A DNA stretch of 64,000 nt from the NCBI RefSeq assembly GCF_003261575.2, contig NZ_CP036175.1, positions 6,014,001-6,078,000 of the forward strand. Reading direction: 5' to 3'. The stretch's first letter is position 1. Each line of letters opens with the position of its first letter. The notes under the pieces were generated by a model. It had not been told where the DNA came from and did not search any database. It was given only the letters and a program-made list of their open reading frames with translations. Shown piece after piece: positions 1 to 8,932 of the stretch. Origin of the DNA: Klebsiella huaxiensis (GTDB taxonomy: Bacteria; Pseudomonadota; Gammaproteobacteria; Enterobacterales; Enterobacteriaceae). Both the position numbers and the translations under genes were made by a program.

Positions 1-134
1 CCCGACTTTTAGGTTTAGATAATCACAAAGGTAAATTACAGCGCGGTTTTGATGCCGATATCGTCGTATTAGAAGATAATTACCAGGTCAATACAACTTA
101 TTGCAAAGGAGTCATCGCCTATTCCGTAAATTAA
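1..134 (+). CDS. N-acetylglucosamine-6-phosphate deacetylase family protein, C-terminal end only
   Basis: The window opens inside a gene; the reading frame begins at base 3 and stops at TAA 132-134, giving 43 residues. The fragment has the closing pattern of NagA/AgaA-type amidohydrolases: a GLDNHKGKLQRGFDADIVVL stretch followed by a CKGVIAY end. In this family the protein removes the acetyl group from N-acetyl-hexosamine 6-phosphates in the cytoplasm. The NagE-like PTS permease downstream fits, because it would supply such a substrate, but a terminator-like hairpin separates the two. The catalytic metal site lies outside the window, so the exact substrate is open. Confidence 0.7.
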   Translation, partial: RLLGLDNHKGKLQRGFDADIVVLEDNYQVNTTYCKGVIAYSVN

Positions 135-168
135 GAATAGTTTTATCGATCTGGCATCACATAATTAA

Positions 169-202
169 GCGGTTATTGAAAAATAACCGCCAATTTTTTA
201 TT
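169..202 (+). terminator. Rho-independent terminator after the NagA-like gene
   Basis: A perfect 9-bp stem (GCGGTTATT 169-177, AATAACCGC 182-190) with a GAAA loop is followed within 3 bases by TTTTTTATT. It lies 35 bp after the stop codon of the upstream gene. The stretch from here to 408 is AT-rich with no gene; it must hold the promoter of the PTS gene and shows a short inverted repeat at 354-371 (AACAATC, 4-base gap, GATTGTT) of unknown role. Confidence 0.75.
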
Positions 203-407
203 GCCAAAATTTAATTAAAAATGAGCCTGCTAAAGAATTTAATAAAATGCGACAGAGCTAACATTAAGCCTTGATAAATTCCCTTAAAAATAAAACCACA
301 AAAATAATATGGCTATTAATGCCGTAATACCCATCGCCGGGTCAGTCAGTATAAACAATCTATTGATTGTTGCTGGCTTCAGGAACTTTATTTCTAAGGG
401 AACGACT

Positions 408-2423
408 ATGAATATATTGGGTTATCTCCAGAAGGTTGGCCGCGCGCTAATGGTGCCGGTCGCTACATTGCCCGCCGCAGCGATTTTAATGGGTATCGGG
501 TATTGGATTGATCCCAATGGTTGGGGAAGTTCTAACGCCCTCGCGGCGTTATGCATTCAATCCGGGGCCGCCATTATCGATAATATGGGCGTACTTTTTG
601 CTGTAGGTGTCGCTTATGGTATGTCAAAAGATAAAGACGGTGCGGCTGCGCTGGCGGGTTTCGTTGGTTTTCTCGTCTTAACCACGCTGTGTTCGCCAGC
701 CGCCGTCGCAATGATCCAGAAGATTCCAGCAGATCAGGTCCCTGCAGCCTTCGGTAAGATTAAAAACCAGTTTATCGGTATTATGGTCGGTATCATCGCC
801 GCCGAACTTTATAACCGCTTCAGCAGCGTCGAACTGCCCAAAGCACTCTCCTTCTTCAGCGGTCGCCGTCTGGTGCCCATAGTCACCTCCTTCGCCATGA
901 TCGTCGTAGCCTTTGCCCTGATGTTTATCTGGCCGGTGGTATTTAGCGGTCTGGTGAGCTTTGGCGAGCATATCCAGAAACTTGGATCGGTCGGTGCCGG
1001 GATCTATGCCTTCTTCAACCGCCTGCTGATTCCGGTCGGTTTACACCACGCGCTCAACTCGGTGTTTTGGTTTGATGTCGCTGGAATTAACGATATTCCC
1101 AACTTCCTCGGCGGCGCACAGTCGCTTGCCTCAGGCAAAGCGGTACTCGGTATCACTGGCCGATACCAGGCAGGTTTCTTCCCCATTATGATGTTCGGCC
1201 TGCCGGGCGCGGCGCTGGCTATTTATCAATGCGCGCGGGCGGAAAACAAAGCCAAAGTGCTGGGTATTATGATGGCTGGTGCCTTTGCCGCCTTCTTTAC
1301 TGGCATCACCGAACCGCTGGAGTTTTCCTTCATGTTCGTTGCGCCGGTGCTGTACCTGATTCACGCGGTCCTGACCGGACTCTCAGTGTTTATCGCGGCC
1401 AGCATGCACTGGATTGCGGGTTTTGGCTTTAGCGCTGGTTTAGTCGATATGGTGCTCGCCTCCCGCAACCCGCTCGCCACGCAATGGTATCTGCTGATCC
1501 CAATGGGCCTGGTGTTCTTTGTTATCTACTACCTGGTCTTCCGCTTCACCATCATCAAATTTAATCTGATGACGCCGGGCCGCGAACTGGCTGTAGACGG
1601 AAGTGGCGCCGATGGCGAAGACCTGAATATTAGCGCAAACAAAGAGCAAAGCGCTGCAGCGCTGGCCCGCCAGTATATTGCGGCTATCGGCGGGTCTGAT
1701 AACCTGACCAACATTGATGCCTGCATCACTCGCCTGCGTTTAGGCGTTAAAGATGCTGCTCTGGTGAACGACGCGCTGGCAAGACGTTTAGGTGCCAGCG
1801 GCGTAATTCGTCTGAACAACACGAATGTGCAGATTATCGTCGGATTTGTGGCAGAGAAAATCGCCAATGAGATGAAAACTACTGGTCACGTCGACGCTGC
1901 AGAAGCTCTGCCGGTCGCCGCGGCACCTACCGCATCCAAACCACGTACGACAACCGCCACCACGGTTATCGCCGAACTGCTCTCCCCGGTCAGCGGCGAA
2001 GTTGTCGCTTTAGAACAGGTGCCAGACGAAGCTTTTGCCAGCAAAGCGGTCGGTGACGGTATCGCCATCAGACCGACCAGCCCTATCGTCGTCTCTCCTG
2101 CCGCGGGCACAATAGTCAAAATCTTCAACACCAATCACGCGTTTTGCCTAGAAACCGAAAAAGGTGCGGAAATTGTGGTTCACATGGGACTGGATACCGT
2201 CGCGCTGGATGGTCAGGGGTTTAAGCGGTTAATTGAAGAAGGCGCAGAAGTCGTCGCAGGACAGCCCATCCTTGAGATGGATCTTGAGTTTCTCAATGCG
2301 AATGTACGTTCGATGATTAGCCCGGTGGTGTGTAGCAATGTTGAAGACTTCGCCTGTCTGGAAATCAAGGCACAAGGCCAGGTTATTGCCGGGCAAACTC
2401 TGCTCTATGAGATTAGGGGATAA
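408..2423 (+). CDS. PTS N-acetylglucosamine-type transporter, EIICBA (NagE-like)
   Basis: Inner-membrane PTS permease that takes up and phosphorylates an amino sugar, most likely N-acetylglucosamine. The 671 residues carry, in order, an EIIC membrane domain of the glucose family (with GLHHALN and GITEPLEF motifs), an EIIB domain with the phospho-cysteine in DACITRLRLGV (about residue 439), and an EIIA domain with the phospho-histidine in VVHMGLDTVA (about residue 592). The order and motifs match E. coli NagE (648 aa). The ATG at 408 is chosen over one at 309 because TAAGGG lies just upstream and MNILGYLQ matches the NagE start. Its own EIIA means it needs only HPr. The NagA-like neighbour supports amino-sugar catabolism. 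It could serve a related N-acetyl sugar. Confidence 0.88.
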   Translation: MNILGYLQKVGRALMVPVATLPAAAILMGIGYWIDPNGWGSSNALAALCIQSGAAIIDNMGVLFAVGVAYGMSKDKDGAAALAGFVGFLVLTTLCSPAAVAMIQKIPADQVPAAFGKIKNQFIGIMVGIIAAELYNRFSSVELPKALSFFSGRRLVPIVTSFAMIVVAFALMFIWPVVFSGLVSFGEHIQKLGSVGAGIYAFFNRLLIPVGLHHALNSVFWFDVAGINDIPNFLGGAQSLASGKAVLGITGRYQAGFFPIMMFGLPGAALAIYQCARAENKAKVLGIMMAGAFAAFFTGITEPLEFSFMFVAPVLYLIHAVLTGLSVFIAASMHWIAGFGFSAGLVDMVLASRNPLATQWYLLIPMGLVFFVIYYLVFRFTIIKFNLMTPGRELAVDGSGADGEDLNISANKEQSAAALARQYIAAIGGSDNLTNIDACITRLRLGVKDAALVNDALARRLGASGVIRLNNTNVQIIVGFVAEKIANEMKTTGHVDAAEALPVAAAPTASKPRTTTATTVIAELLSPVSGEVVALEQVPDEAFASKAVGDGIAIRPTSPIVVSPAAGTIVKIFNTNHAFCLETEKGAEIVVHMGLDTVALDGQGFKRLIEEGAEVVAGQPILEMDLEFLNANVRSMISPVVCSNVEDFACLEIKAQGQVIAGQTLLYEIRG

Positions 2424-2482
2424 ACTTACAGACAAAATGAGACTGATGACAAACTTGGTTTAGATAGGGTGCCGTATTCTTG

Positions 2483-2582
2483 TCGGGTGACGGCTGACGC
2501 CTTACCTGACCTAAAAAAACCATCAATATCATTAGGTTATGCACTCCCCGTAAGCCCGGTAAGGCGCTAGCCGCCACCGGGC
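2483..2582. repeat. Pair of REP-like palindromes (BIME)
   Basis: Two imperfect palindromes in opposite orientation lie between convergent genes: 2483-2512 (TCGGGTGACGGCTGACGCC arm) and 2551-2582 (CCGGTAAGGCGCTAGCCGCC arm). This is the usual layout of enterobacterial REP pairs after genes. They may protect the 3' ends of both messages. No coding potential is seen. Confidence 0.65.
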
Positions 2583-2604
2583 AATTCCTGAGACGCACAC
2601 TTTG

Positions 2605-3519
2605 TTAGCAATCTGAGACACTTTGTACCTGAGATTCGCGTTTTTTCAGGCTAATAATGGTCAGCGCCAGCACGATAAGCACGATACCTGCGCCCTCCAC
2701 CAGCCCCGGGTTTTCCCCTAACAGCCACCATGAAAACAGAACTCCGCAGACCGGCACCGCCAGGGTGCTCAACCCCGCGACGCTGGCGGGCAAATTACGC
2801 AATACAAACAGCCATAGACACCAGGCCAGCGCTGTCGCCAGAATGGCGCTATATCCCAACGCCCAAAACACGCCGGGTTGCCAGTCAATACTGCGCTGCG
2901 GCACCAGCCACGCCACCGCGCTCATCACCAGCGCGCCATACAACATCTGCCAGGTCGTCAACGCCAGCAAATCAACATGCGGATAGCGGACATACATCCG
3001 CTTTACCACAATCGCACTGGCTCCCCAGCTCATCCCGGAGAGGATCGCCAGTAGCGCGCTTTTCATTGATGAAAAATCAAGTTGCCACGGTTGCAGCACC
3101 AGCAATAAGCCGCATGCTGCCACCCCAATCGCAGCATACTGCAACCGCCGCATGCGTTCGCCTAAAAACAGCGCCGCCATAATCACCACCCAAAACGGCA
3201 TGGTATAGCTCAGAATTGCGACCTTTCCGGCCCCACCGCTGACCAGCGCCCACTGCGCCAGCCCCACCATACCGCAGGTCTGTAACAGGGCAATCGCCAG
3301 CGTATAGCCAAACGGTGTTGGCCGCATCCCACGCCCGCGCAGGAGCAAAACGATAAGCAGCAAAGCGGCACCCAAAATACAGCGTAGCGCGGTAAAATCG
3401 AACGCGCCGATATAGAGCGTCACCTGCTTCATCGCAATCCAGCTGTAGCTCCAGATAAGCGTCAGAATAATCAGGCCGCCGAAGGCCCGCAGGCTGCTGT
3501 TCCCTGCCATAGTTATCAT
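2605..3519 (-). CDS. yijE: DMT-family inner-membrane exporter YijE
   Basis: Ten-helix EamA/DMT transporter of 304 residues. The sequence is highly similar along its length to E. coli YijE, with shared stretches such as WSYSWIAMKQVT, SGGAGKVAILSYTMPFW and LSGMSWGASAIV. In E. coli this protein has been linked to cystine export. Two EamA repeats of five hydrophobic helices are visible. An ATG at 3510 is an alternative start; neither has a strong Shine-Dalgarno sequence. It follows metF on the same strand, but the metF terminator separates them. The sulfur link with the neighbouring met genes is suggestive only. Confidence 0.88.
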   Translation of the reverse strand: MITMAGNSSLRAFGGLIILTLIWSYSWIAMKQVTLYIGAFDFTALRCILGAALLLIVLLLRGRGMRPTPFGYTLAIALLQTCGMVGLAQWALVSGGAGKVAILSYTMPFWVVIMAALFLGERMRRLQYAAIGVAACGLLLVLQPWQLDFSSMKSALLAILSGMSWGASAIVVKRMYVRYPHVDLLALTTWQMLYGALVMSAVAWLVPQRSIDWQPGVFWALGYSAILATALAWCLWLFVLRNLPASVAGLSTLAVPVCGVLFSWWLLGENPGLVEGAGIVLIVLALTIISLKKRESQVQSVSDC

Positions 3520-3582
3520 CTATCCGTTATGAAGATTTTGCGGGCACTATACTCGCTTTGCTGACGGGGCGATAAACCAAAA

Positions 3583-3611
3583 GCGGCGACGAAGGGTGTT
3601 TTCGTCGCCGC
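3583..3611 (-). terminator. metF terminator
   Basis: An 11-bp perfect stem (GCGGCGACGAA 3583-3593, TTCGTCGCCGC 3601-3611) with a 7-base loop. Read on the minus strand it is followed by TTTTGGTTT. It lies 36 bp after the metF stop. Confidence 0.8.
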
Positions 3612-3646
3612 AGAGCAGAGAAAGCGGGGATAAATCTAAATCTTAC

Positions 3647-4534
3647 TTACGCCGGGCGCACGCCCAGGGTGTGGCAAATCGCGTAGCTCATTTCCGCGCG
3701 GTTCAGCGTATAGAAGTGGAAATCCTTGACCCCTTCGCGGCTTAAAATCTTCACCATGTCCATGGCGATGTTCGCGCCCACCAGCTGACGGGTTTCGGCG
3801 TCATTGTCCAGACCTTCGAACATTTTCGACATCCACGTCGGGATCCGCACGTTGGTCATATCGGCAAACTTTTTCGCCTGTTTAAAGTTCGAGACCGGCA
3901 GAATACCCGGGATAATTTCCACGTCAATTCCCGCAGAGACGCAGCGGTCGCGAAAACGCAGATAGCTTTCGACATCAAAGAAGAACTGGGTGATTGCGCG
4001 GTTTGCACCCGCTTCCACTTTACGTTTCAGGTTGAGCAGGTCAGCCTGGGCGCTTTTGGCTTCCGGGTGGACTTCCGGATAGGCCGCAACGGAAATATCA
4101 AAGTCACCCACCTCTTTGAGTAAAGTGACCAGATCGGCTGCGTACATATCCGGCTTACCGCTGCCCGGCGGCAGGTCGCCACGCAGAGCAACGATATGGC
4201 GGATTCCACTATCCCAGTAATCCTGGGCAATGGCGCGCAGCTCATCGCGGCTGGCATCAATACAGGTCAGGTGCGGCGCGGCTTCCAGACCGGTACGATC
4301 CTTAATGCCTTTGATAATACTATGGGTACGGTCACGTTCACCGGAATTGGCACCGTAGGTAACGGAGACAAACTTCGGCTTCAGGCTGCTCAGGCGATCG
4401 ATGGATTTCCACAGGGTTTGCTCCATTTCACTGGTGCGCGGCGGAAAGAATTCAAAGGACACATTAATCTGACCCTGCACTTCCGCCAGGCTCTGATTCA
4501 GGGCTTCCCGCTGATTGGCGTGAAAAAAGCTCAT
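3647..4534 (-). CDS. metF: Methylenetetrahydrofolate reductase
   Basis: Reduces 5,10-methylenetetrahydrofolate to 5-methyltetrahydrofolate with NADH and FAD, supplying the methyl group for methionine synthesis. The 295 residues are nearly identical to E. coli MetF (296). Visible are the catalytic Glu28 in FEFFPPRTSEM and the folate-binding Asp in ALRGDLPPGSGK. It is a cytoplasmic flavoprotein. Four tandem met boxes upstream show MetJ repression. In E. coli metF follows metL directly; here about 7 kb of other genes lies between them. Confidence 0.97.
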   Translation of the reverse strand: MSFFHANQREALNQSLAEVQGQINVSFEFFPPRTSEMEQTLWKSIDRLSSLKPKFVSVTYGANSGERDRTHSIIKGIKDRTGLEAAPHLTCIDASRDELRAIAQDYWDSGIRHIVALRGDLPPGSGKPDMYAADLVTLLKEVGDFDISVAAYPEVHPEAKSAQADLLNLKRKVEAGANRAITQFFFDVESYLRFRDRCVSAGIDVEIIPGILPVSNFKQAKKFADMTNVRIPTWMSKMFEGLDNDAETRQLVGANIAMDMVKILSREGVKDFHFYTLNRAEMSYAICHTLGVRPA

Positions 4535-4576
4535 ACCTTACCTCATCAATCGCATTTTATTGTTTGTTGTGTTCGC

Positions 4577-4608
4577 GAACTTCTATACGTTTAGACGTCC
4601 AGATGTAA
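4577..4608 (-). promoter_or_regulatory. MetJ operator of metF: four tandem met boxes
   Basis: Four abutting 8-bp units resembling the AGACGTCT met box: GAACTTCT, ATACGTTT, AGACGTCC and AGATGTAA (plus-strand spelling). They lie 43-74 bp upstream of the metF start, the usual arrangement for cooperative binding by MetJ and S-adenosylmethionine. The rest of the roughly 400-bp gap between metF and the PTS gene holds their divergent promoters. Confidence 0.85.
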
Positions 4609-4857
4609 AAATGACGGAAAAGAGCGCAGGCGTCAATAGAAAAATCTGCGTAAAGAGTGAGGAATATTCAGGCAAGTTGAAAAAAGCTCATCTGTTTTCG
4701 AGCCGCTTTACCTACCCCTGTCAACCGGCAGCAGCAAACTCTCAGCAAATTAGGATTTTTTTATCCGCACAATTTTGAAGCACTTCAAATAATCACAATT
4801 TCCCCCGATCCGATGATGAAAATGAGGTTGCGATGTAATCTGCCTTGTCCCACGATA

Positions 4858-4886
4858 AGTAGAACGTTCTACTACAACGTTCTACT
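4858..4886. promoter_or_regulatory. Tandem palindromic operator before the glucose-family PTS gene
   Basis: A perfect 16-bp palindrome AGTAGAACGTTCTACT (4858-4873) overlaps a second copy (ACTACAACGTTCTACT, 4871-4886; 6 of 8 arm positions match), with centres 13 bp apart. The central AACGTT and the arm length are typical of LacI-family sites. It is 45-73 bp before the PTS start, and the MalI-like repressor gene lies just downstream of that gene, so it is the probable binder. Assignment is inference. Confidence 0.65.
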
Positions 4887-4930
4887 TAATAAAAATAACG
4901 CAACATTGCGTCTTCATCGGGGGAATCAGC

Positions 4931-6430
4931 ATGGGTCTGATATCTGGGTTCATAAAGTCATTATCAAAATTGTCGATGATTGGCCGGGCATTAATGCTGC
5001 CAATTTCACTTCTGCCCGCAGCGGGCTTACTGCTGGCTTTCGGCGATAAATTCCATTTACCGCTGATGATGAACGCAGGCGGGGTCATCTTTGATAACCT
5101 CCCGATGCTGTTCGCTATCGGTTCTGCGGTTGGTCTGGCATCGGAATCCGGTATCGCCGCGCTTTCCGCCGCCGTTTCCGTTTTCGTCACCAATATCACC
5201 ATCGGTACCGTGCTGAGCATTACGCCGGAGATGGCGTCCCAGGGCGGAAAATATGCCATGGTGGTCGGCATCCCAACGCTGCAAATGGGGGTCTTTGGCG
5301 GGTTAATTTGCGGCATCCTTGCCGCCTGGTGCTACAACCGCTTCCACTCGTTGCAACTGCCTGAGTTCCTGGGTTTCTTTTCCGGCAAACGTTTTGTGGC
5401 AATCGCCACCGCCTTCCTGTCATTTATCCTCGGCCTGCTGCTGCCGTATATTTGGGAGCATATCCAGTCGGGCATCGATGCATTATCGGTGGTTATCAAC
5501 GGCGATAACCAGGCGGCGTCAACCTTTATCTTTGGTCTTGTTGAACGTGCGCTCATCCCGCTCGGCCTGCACCATATCTGGTATCCCTCCTTCTGGTACT
5601 CTTTCGGCGACTTCACGACCCAGAGCGGCCAAATGATTCACGGCGACCAGACCATCTGGTTCAAAATGCTGGAAGAAGGCGTGAAATCGTTCAGTTCCGA
5701 TAGCTATCAAAACGCGGGTAAATTCATGCAGGGCGAATTCCCGCTGATGCTGTTCGCGCTGCCAGCAGCCTGCCTGGCGATGTACCACGAAGCGCATACC
5801 AAAAATAAGAAAATTGCGGCCGGTATTCTCTTTTCCGCCGCCCTGACCTGCTTCCTGACAGGTATTACCGAACCGGTTGAATTCACCTTTATTTTCGTCG
5901 CACCGATTTTGTATGTGTTCAACGCCATCATGGCGGGCCTGTCCTATATGGCCATGTACCTGCTGCACGCGCATATCGCCAAGTCGTTTTCCGCAGGGCT
6001 TATCGACTACATCTCCTTTGGCATCCTGCCATCGTTGAATGGCTACCAGACCAACTTCCTGAGCGCAGTGTTTGTTGGCGTGCCGATGGCGTTGATTTAT
6101 TATTTCACCTTCCGTTTCGTCATCCGTCGTTTTGATGTTAAAACACCGGGCAGAACTGAAGTGACCGTGACCGCTGATGACAAAACCGATGCCGAGCTGG
6201 CAACGGAGATCATCAACCTGCTCGGCGGCGCGAAAAATATTGATTCTGTCGGTTCCTGTATCACCCGACTTCGCCTGGAAGTTGCCCAGCGAGATGCTGT
6301 CGATAAAGATGGCCTGAATGGAATTGGTGCACGCGGGGTGGTATTTGTCGGCGATAATGGCATCCAGGTTATTTTTGGTGCCAGAGCGCAATTTATCGCA
6401 CAAACCATGTCGGGGATGATTGGCAAATAA
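4931..6430 (+). CDS. PTS glucose/maltose-family transporter, EIICB (MalX-like)
   Basis: Membrane permease that imports a sugar while phosphorylating it. The 499 residues form an EIIC domain of the glucose superfamily (GLHHIWYPSFW, GITEPVEFTFIF) and a C-terminal EIIB domain with phospho-Cys at about residue 443 in GSCITRLRLEV. No EIIA domain is fused, so it must borrow one such as Crr. The start is supported by GGGGGA 7 bases upstream. The next gene encodes a MalI-like repressor, and the pair resembles the malX-malI pair of E. coli, whose natural substrate is unclear. A hairpin separates the two genes. The sugar cannot be told from sequence. Confidence 0.85.
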   Translation: MGLISGFIKSLSKLSMIGRALMLPISLLPAAGLLLAFGDKFHLPLMMNAGGVIFDNLPMLFAIGSAVGLASESGIAALSAAVSVFVTNITIGTVLSITPEMASQGGKYAMVVGIPTLQMGVFGGLICGILAAWCYNRFHSLQLPEFLGFFSGKRFVAIATAFLSFILGLLLPYIWEHIQSGIDALSVVINGDNQAASTFIFGLVERALIPLGLHHIWYPSFWYSFGDFTTQSGQMIHGDQTIWFKMLEEGVKSFSSDSYQNAGKFMQGEFPLMLFALPAACLAMYHEAHTKNKKIAAGILFSAALTCFLTGITEPVEFTFIFVAPILYVFNAIMAGLSYMAMYLLHAHIAKSFSAGLIDYISFGILPSLNGYQTNFLSAVFVGVPMALIYYFTFRFVIRRFDVKTPGRTEVTVTADDKTDAELATEIINLLGGAKNIDSVGSCITRLRLEVAQRDAVDKDGLNGIGARGVVFVGDNGIQVIFGARAQFIAQTMSGMIGK

Positions 6431-6450
6431 TCAGAAGGTGTTATGGTGTG

Positions 6451-6481
6451 GAAGATCGCCCGTCCCTGGCAGGCGATCTTC
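6451..6481 (+). terminator. Hairpin between PTS gene and its regulator gene
   Basis: A perfect 10-bp inverted repeat (GAAGATCGCC 6451-6460, GGCGATCTTC 6472-6481) with an 11-base loop and the short T-rich stretch TTCTAT. It is probably a weak terminator or attenuator lowering expression of the regulator relative to the transporter. Confidence 0.55.
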
Positions 6482-6521
6482 TTCTATCTGACTGTCATAA
6501 AAGCGTTTTCAGGGAGAGATT

Positions 6522-7532
6522 TTGAAGAAAGTCAGCATCATTGATGTCGCTAAAATGGCGGGAGTTTCCGTTTCTACGGTATCTCTGGTACTTCGTCAAA
6601 AAGGGAAGATTTCCGAAGCCACCATTGAAAAAGTCAATGCTGTTATCAACGAACTGGGCTACGTCCATAACGTTGCCGCTGCGAACCTGCGTTCAAATAC
6701 CTCCAATCTTATCGGCCTGATATTGCGCGACTTTAGCGACAGCTTCTCCATCAAAGTCATGGCCAGCATCGTGCAGGAACTGGAAACACAAGGCTATATG
6801 GTTTTCCTCGGCCAGCCACGCGACGATGGCGAATATCTTGAACGCTGCTTACTCTCTTTCAAACAGCAGGGCGTTGCGGGCGTGATTTATCTGGCCTCCG
6901 GCTCCGCTACATTGCCCGGCCCGCTGCTTCAATATCCACTTCCGCTGGTTATCGTTTCACAGACGCCGCTGGCGGAAAACTGCAACCAGGTAGTTCGCGA
7001 TAATCGTCAGGCGGCAAGCCTTGCCACGCGCTATTTAATCGAGCGCGGCCACCGCTATATTGCCTATATCGGCGGTCAGGAAAACGATCTTATTCGTCAG
7101 CAGCGCTTGCTTGGTTTTCGCTCCGTGCTGGAGAAATACGGCATGACGATGCGCGATGAATTCATTCCCGCATGCAGTAACGATACTCAGGCCGTCAGCG
7201 TTGCTACCCGCCAGCTACTGGAGAAAAACAACGCTATCACCGCGTTACTCTGCCACTCTCCGGACGCCATGATCGGCTGCCTCAGCGGGATTAATCAGGT
7301 AGGGAGAACCGTTGGTAAAGACGTCTTCCTTACCCAGCAGGTCGCGCTAGTCGGCTTTGAAGACATGATGCACGTCAATCTGACCTCCCCGTCATTTACC
7401 TATGTCTCTTCCGCTAGCGAAGAGACCGGACGCCAGGCGGCAACGCTGATAACGCGCAAGATCAAAGAGCCTGCGCTGCAAACGCAGAGTATTACCCTTT
7501 CCGGGCAGCTGGTGACCAGAGAGTCAGCCTGA
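6522..7532 (+). CDS. LacI-family transcriptional regulator (MalI-like)
   Basis: DNA-binding repressor of 336 residues. The N-terminal helix-turn-helix IIDVAKMAGVSVSTVSLVLR (residues 5-24) is followed by the hinge region and a periplasmic-binding-protein-like sugar-sensing core (GLILRDFSDSF, RYIAYIGGQEN, ALVGFEDM). It resembles E. coli MalI. The start is TTG at 6522 with AGGGAGAG 3-10 bases upstream; a weak start codon suits a repressor needed in small amounts. It lies 91 bp behind the PTS gene and probably controls it through the tandem palindromes at 4858-4886. Its last 9 bp overlap the end of the convergent LysR gene. Confidence 0.85.
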   Translation: MKKVSIIDVAKMAGVSVSTVSLVLRQKGKISEATIEKVNAVINELGYVHNVAAANLRSNTSNLIGLILRDFSDSFSIKVMASIVQELETQGYMVFLGQPRDDGEYLERCLLSFKQQGVAGVIYLASGSATLPGPLLQYPLPLVIVSQTPLAENCNQVVRDNRQAASLATRYLIERGHRYIAYIGGQENDLIRQQRLLGFRSVLEKYGMTMRDEFIPACSNDTQAVSVATRQLLEKNNAITALLCHSPDAMIGCLSGINQVGRTVGKDVFLTQQVALVGFEDMMHVNLTSPSFTYVSSASEETGRQAATLITRKIKEPALQTQSITLSGQLVTRESA

Positions 7533-8432
7533 CACTAAGTGGTTCTCCAGCAAAGGAAGCCATTCTTGAACGGATTTATCATTGTGCGGCGCGTATATAA
7601 CACCGATGCTTAACGGCATTCGTCCCCCTTCATCCAGCGGGCAAAAAACCACCCCCTGACGCTGAATGGCGGAAAATGATGCCGGCAGCAGGATCATCCC
7701 TTCTCCACGCGCAATCCGTGCCAGCAGGACGTCATGCTCGGCAGGTTCCTCCACGTATGCGGGCGCATATCCTGCACGGTCAAAAATACGTCGCGTATAG
7801 TCAAAAAAATCTGGATTGCGTTCGCGCTTAAACCAAAAAAGCGGCCGATGGTTGAGCGCGCTTAGCGTAAGATTTGCCGCACTGGCCTCTGGCCAGGATG
7901 CGGGTAATGCTGCAATTAGCGGCTCGTGATACGGCAAAGGGTGCAGACTCAGCCCTTCGGTATTCAGCGGCAGCGCCACCAGCGCCGCATCGAGTTTGCC
8001 TTTGCGCACCAGTTGGGCCAATGCTGGTGATGATTGCCGGGTGACATGCAAAGTGCTCGAATAATCACTCAGTGCAGACTCTACTGCGGCAAAAATACCC
8101 TGCTCAAAAGCCGTCGTCAGCCCCAGACGCAGAGGATGTTGCGAATATTCAGAAAGCTGGCTCAGCGCGGCCAGCGTGCGGTCCTGAACCTCCAGCAGCG
8201 GCCGAATGATGTCCAGCACCCGTCTCCCCTCGTCGGTAAGAATCAGGCCTTTGGTGTGACGCAAAAACAACGTCACCCCCAGCTGCGTTTCCAGATGGCG
8301 GATATGACGGCTTAGCGGCGGCTGCGAAATAAATAGCCGCTGCGCCGCCCGACTGATGTTGTTCTCCTGTGCGACAACGGCAAAGTAGCGCAGCAGGCGA
8401 ATGTCCAGAGTATGTAAAGATGGATTTGTCAT
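7524..8432 (-). CDS. LysR-family transcriptional regulator
   Basis: 302 residues: a winged helix-turn-helix (FAVVAQENNISRAAQRLF, then QPPLSRHIRHLE) and a C-terminal effector-binding domain. It is divergent from the carboxymuconolactone-decarboxylase-like gene at 8524, with 91 bp between the starts, the usual layout for a LysR regulator and its target. It overlaps the LacI-type gene by 9 bp at the 3' end. The effector is unknown. Confidence 0.85.
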   Translation of the reverse strand: MTNPSLHTLDIRLLRYFAVVAQENNISRAAQRLFISQPPLSRHIRHLETQLGVTLFLRHTKGLILTDEGRRVLDIIRPLLEVQDRTLAALSQLSEYSQHPLRLGLTTAFEQGIFAAVESALSDYSSTLHVTRQSSPALAQLVRKGKLDAALVALPLNTEGLSLHPLPYHEPLIAALPASWPEASAANLTLSALNHRPLFWFKRERNPDFFDYTRRIFDRAGYAPAYVEEPAEHDVLLARIARGEGMILLPASFSAIQRQGVVFCPLDEGGRMPLSIGVIYAPHNDKSVQEWLPLLENHLVSG

Positions 8433-8523
8433 ACTGAAAAGGTATCACGAAAAGGGTATTACTCAAGCCCGGCAAACTCCCCTAACCTTCCTCACAACGC
8501 ATAATCACCATGAGGAAAAAGTT

Positions 8524-8895
8524 ATGACCAGCGTTCGTTTTACTACCGGACAGGAAATGCTGCAGCGCGTGGATGGCAAAGGCGGCGATGCCGTCATCAA
8601 TAGCCTGAAAGATATCGCTCCCGATTTTGCCCGCTATCTGATTGAGTTCCCCTTCGGCGATATTTACGCCAGACCGGGGCTTGATTTACGTAGTCGGGAA
8701 ATCGCCACCATCGCGGCGCTAACGGCCCTCGGCAACGCCGCCCCGCAGCTAAAAGTGCATATCGCCACGGGACTCAATGTCGGCCTGACGCAAGAAGAAA
8801 TTACGGAAGTCATCATGCAGATGGCGGTCTATGCCGGGTTCCCGGCGGCCCTGAACGGCCTGTTTGCCGCCAAAGAGGTCTTCGCGGCGCACTGA
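8524..8895 (+). CDS. Carboxymuconolactone decarboxylase family protein
   Basis: Small cytoplasmic protein of 123 residues with the all-helical CMD/AhpD fold; the core RSREIATIAALTALGNA and the HIATGLNVGLTQEEITEVI segment are typical. The paired CxxC of AhpD is absent, so a peroxidase-coupled role is unlikely. Some family members decarboxylate lactones and others have no known reaction. The ATG at 8524 follows GAGGAAAAAGTT. The divergent LysR regulator probably controls it. No other aromatic-degradation gene is nearby, so the substrate is unknown. Confidence 0.8.
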   Translation: MTSVRFTTGQEMLQRVDGKGGDAVINSLKDIAPDFARYLIEFPFGDIYARPGLDLRSREIATIAALTALGNAAPQLKVHIATGLNVGLTQEEITEVIMQMAVYAGFPAALNGLFAAKEVFAAH

Positions 8896-8932
8896 TTATT
8901 TCAGGCCAGGCTAACCGCCCGGCCTGAGGTTC

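Noticed and set aside
5519..6403. A 294-codon minus-strand frame inside the glucose-family PTS gene
   Set aside because: Shadow of a gene with intact EIIC and EIIB motifs; no domain and no start signal.
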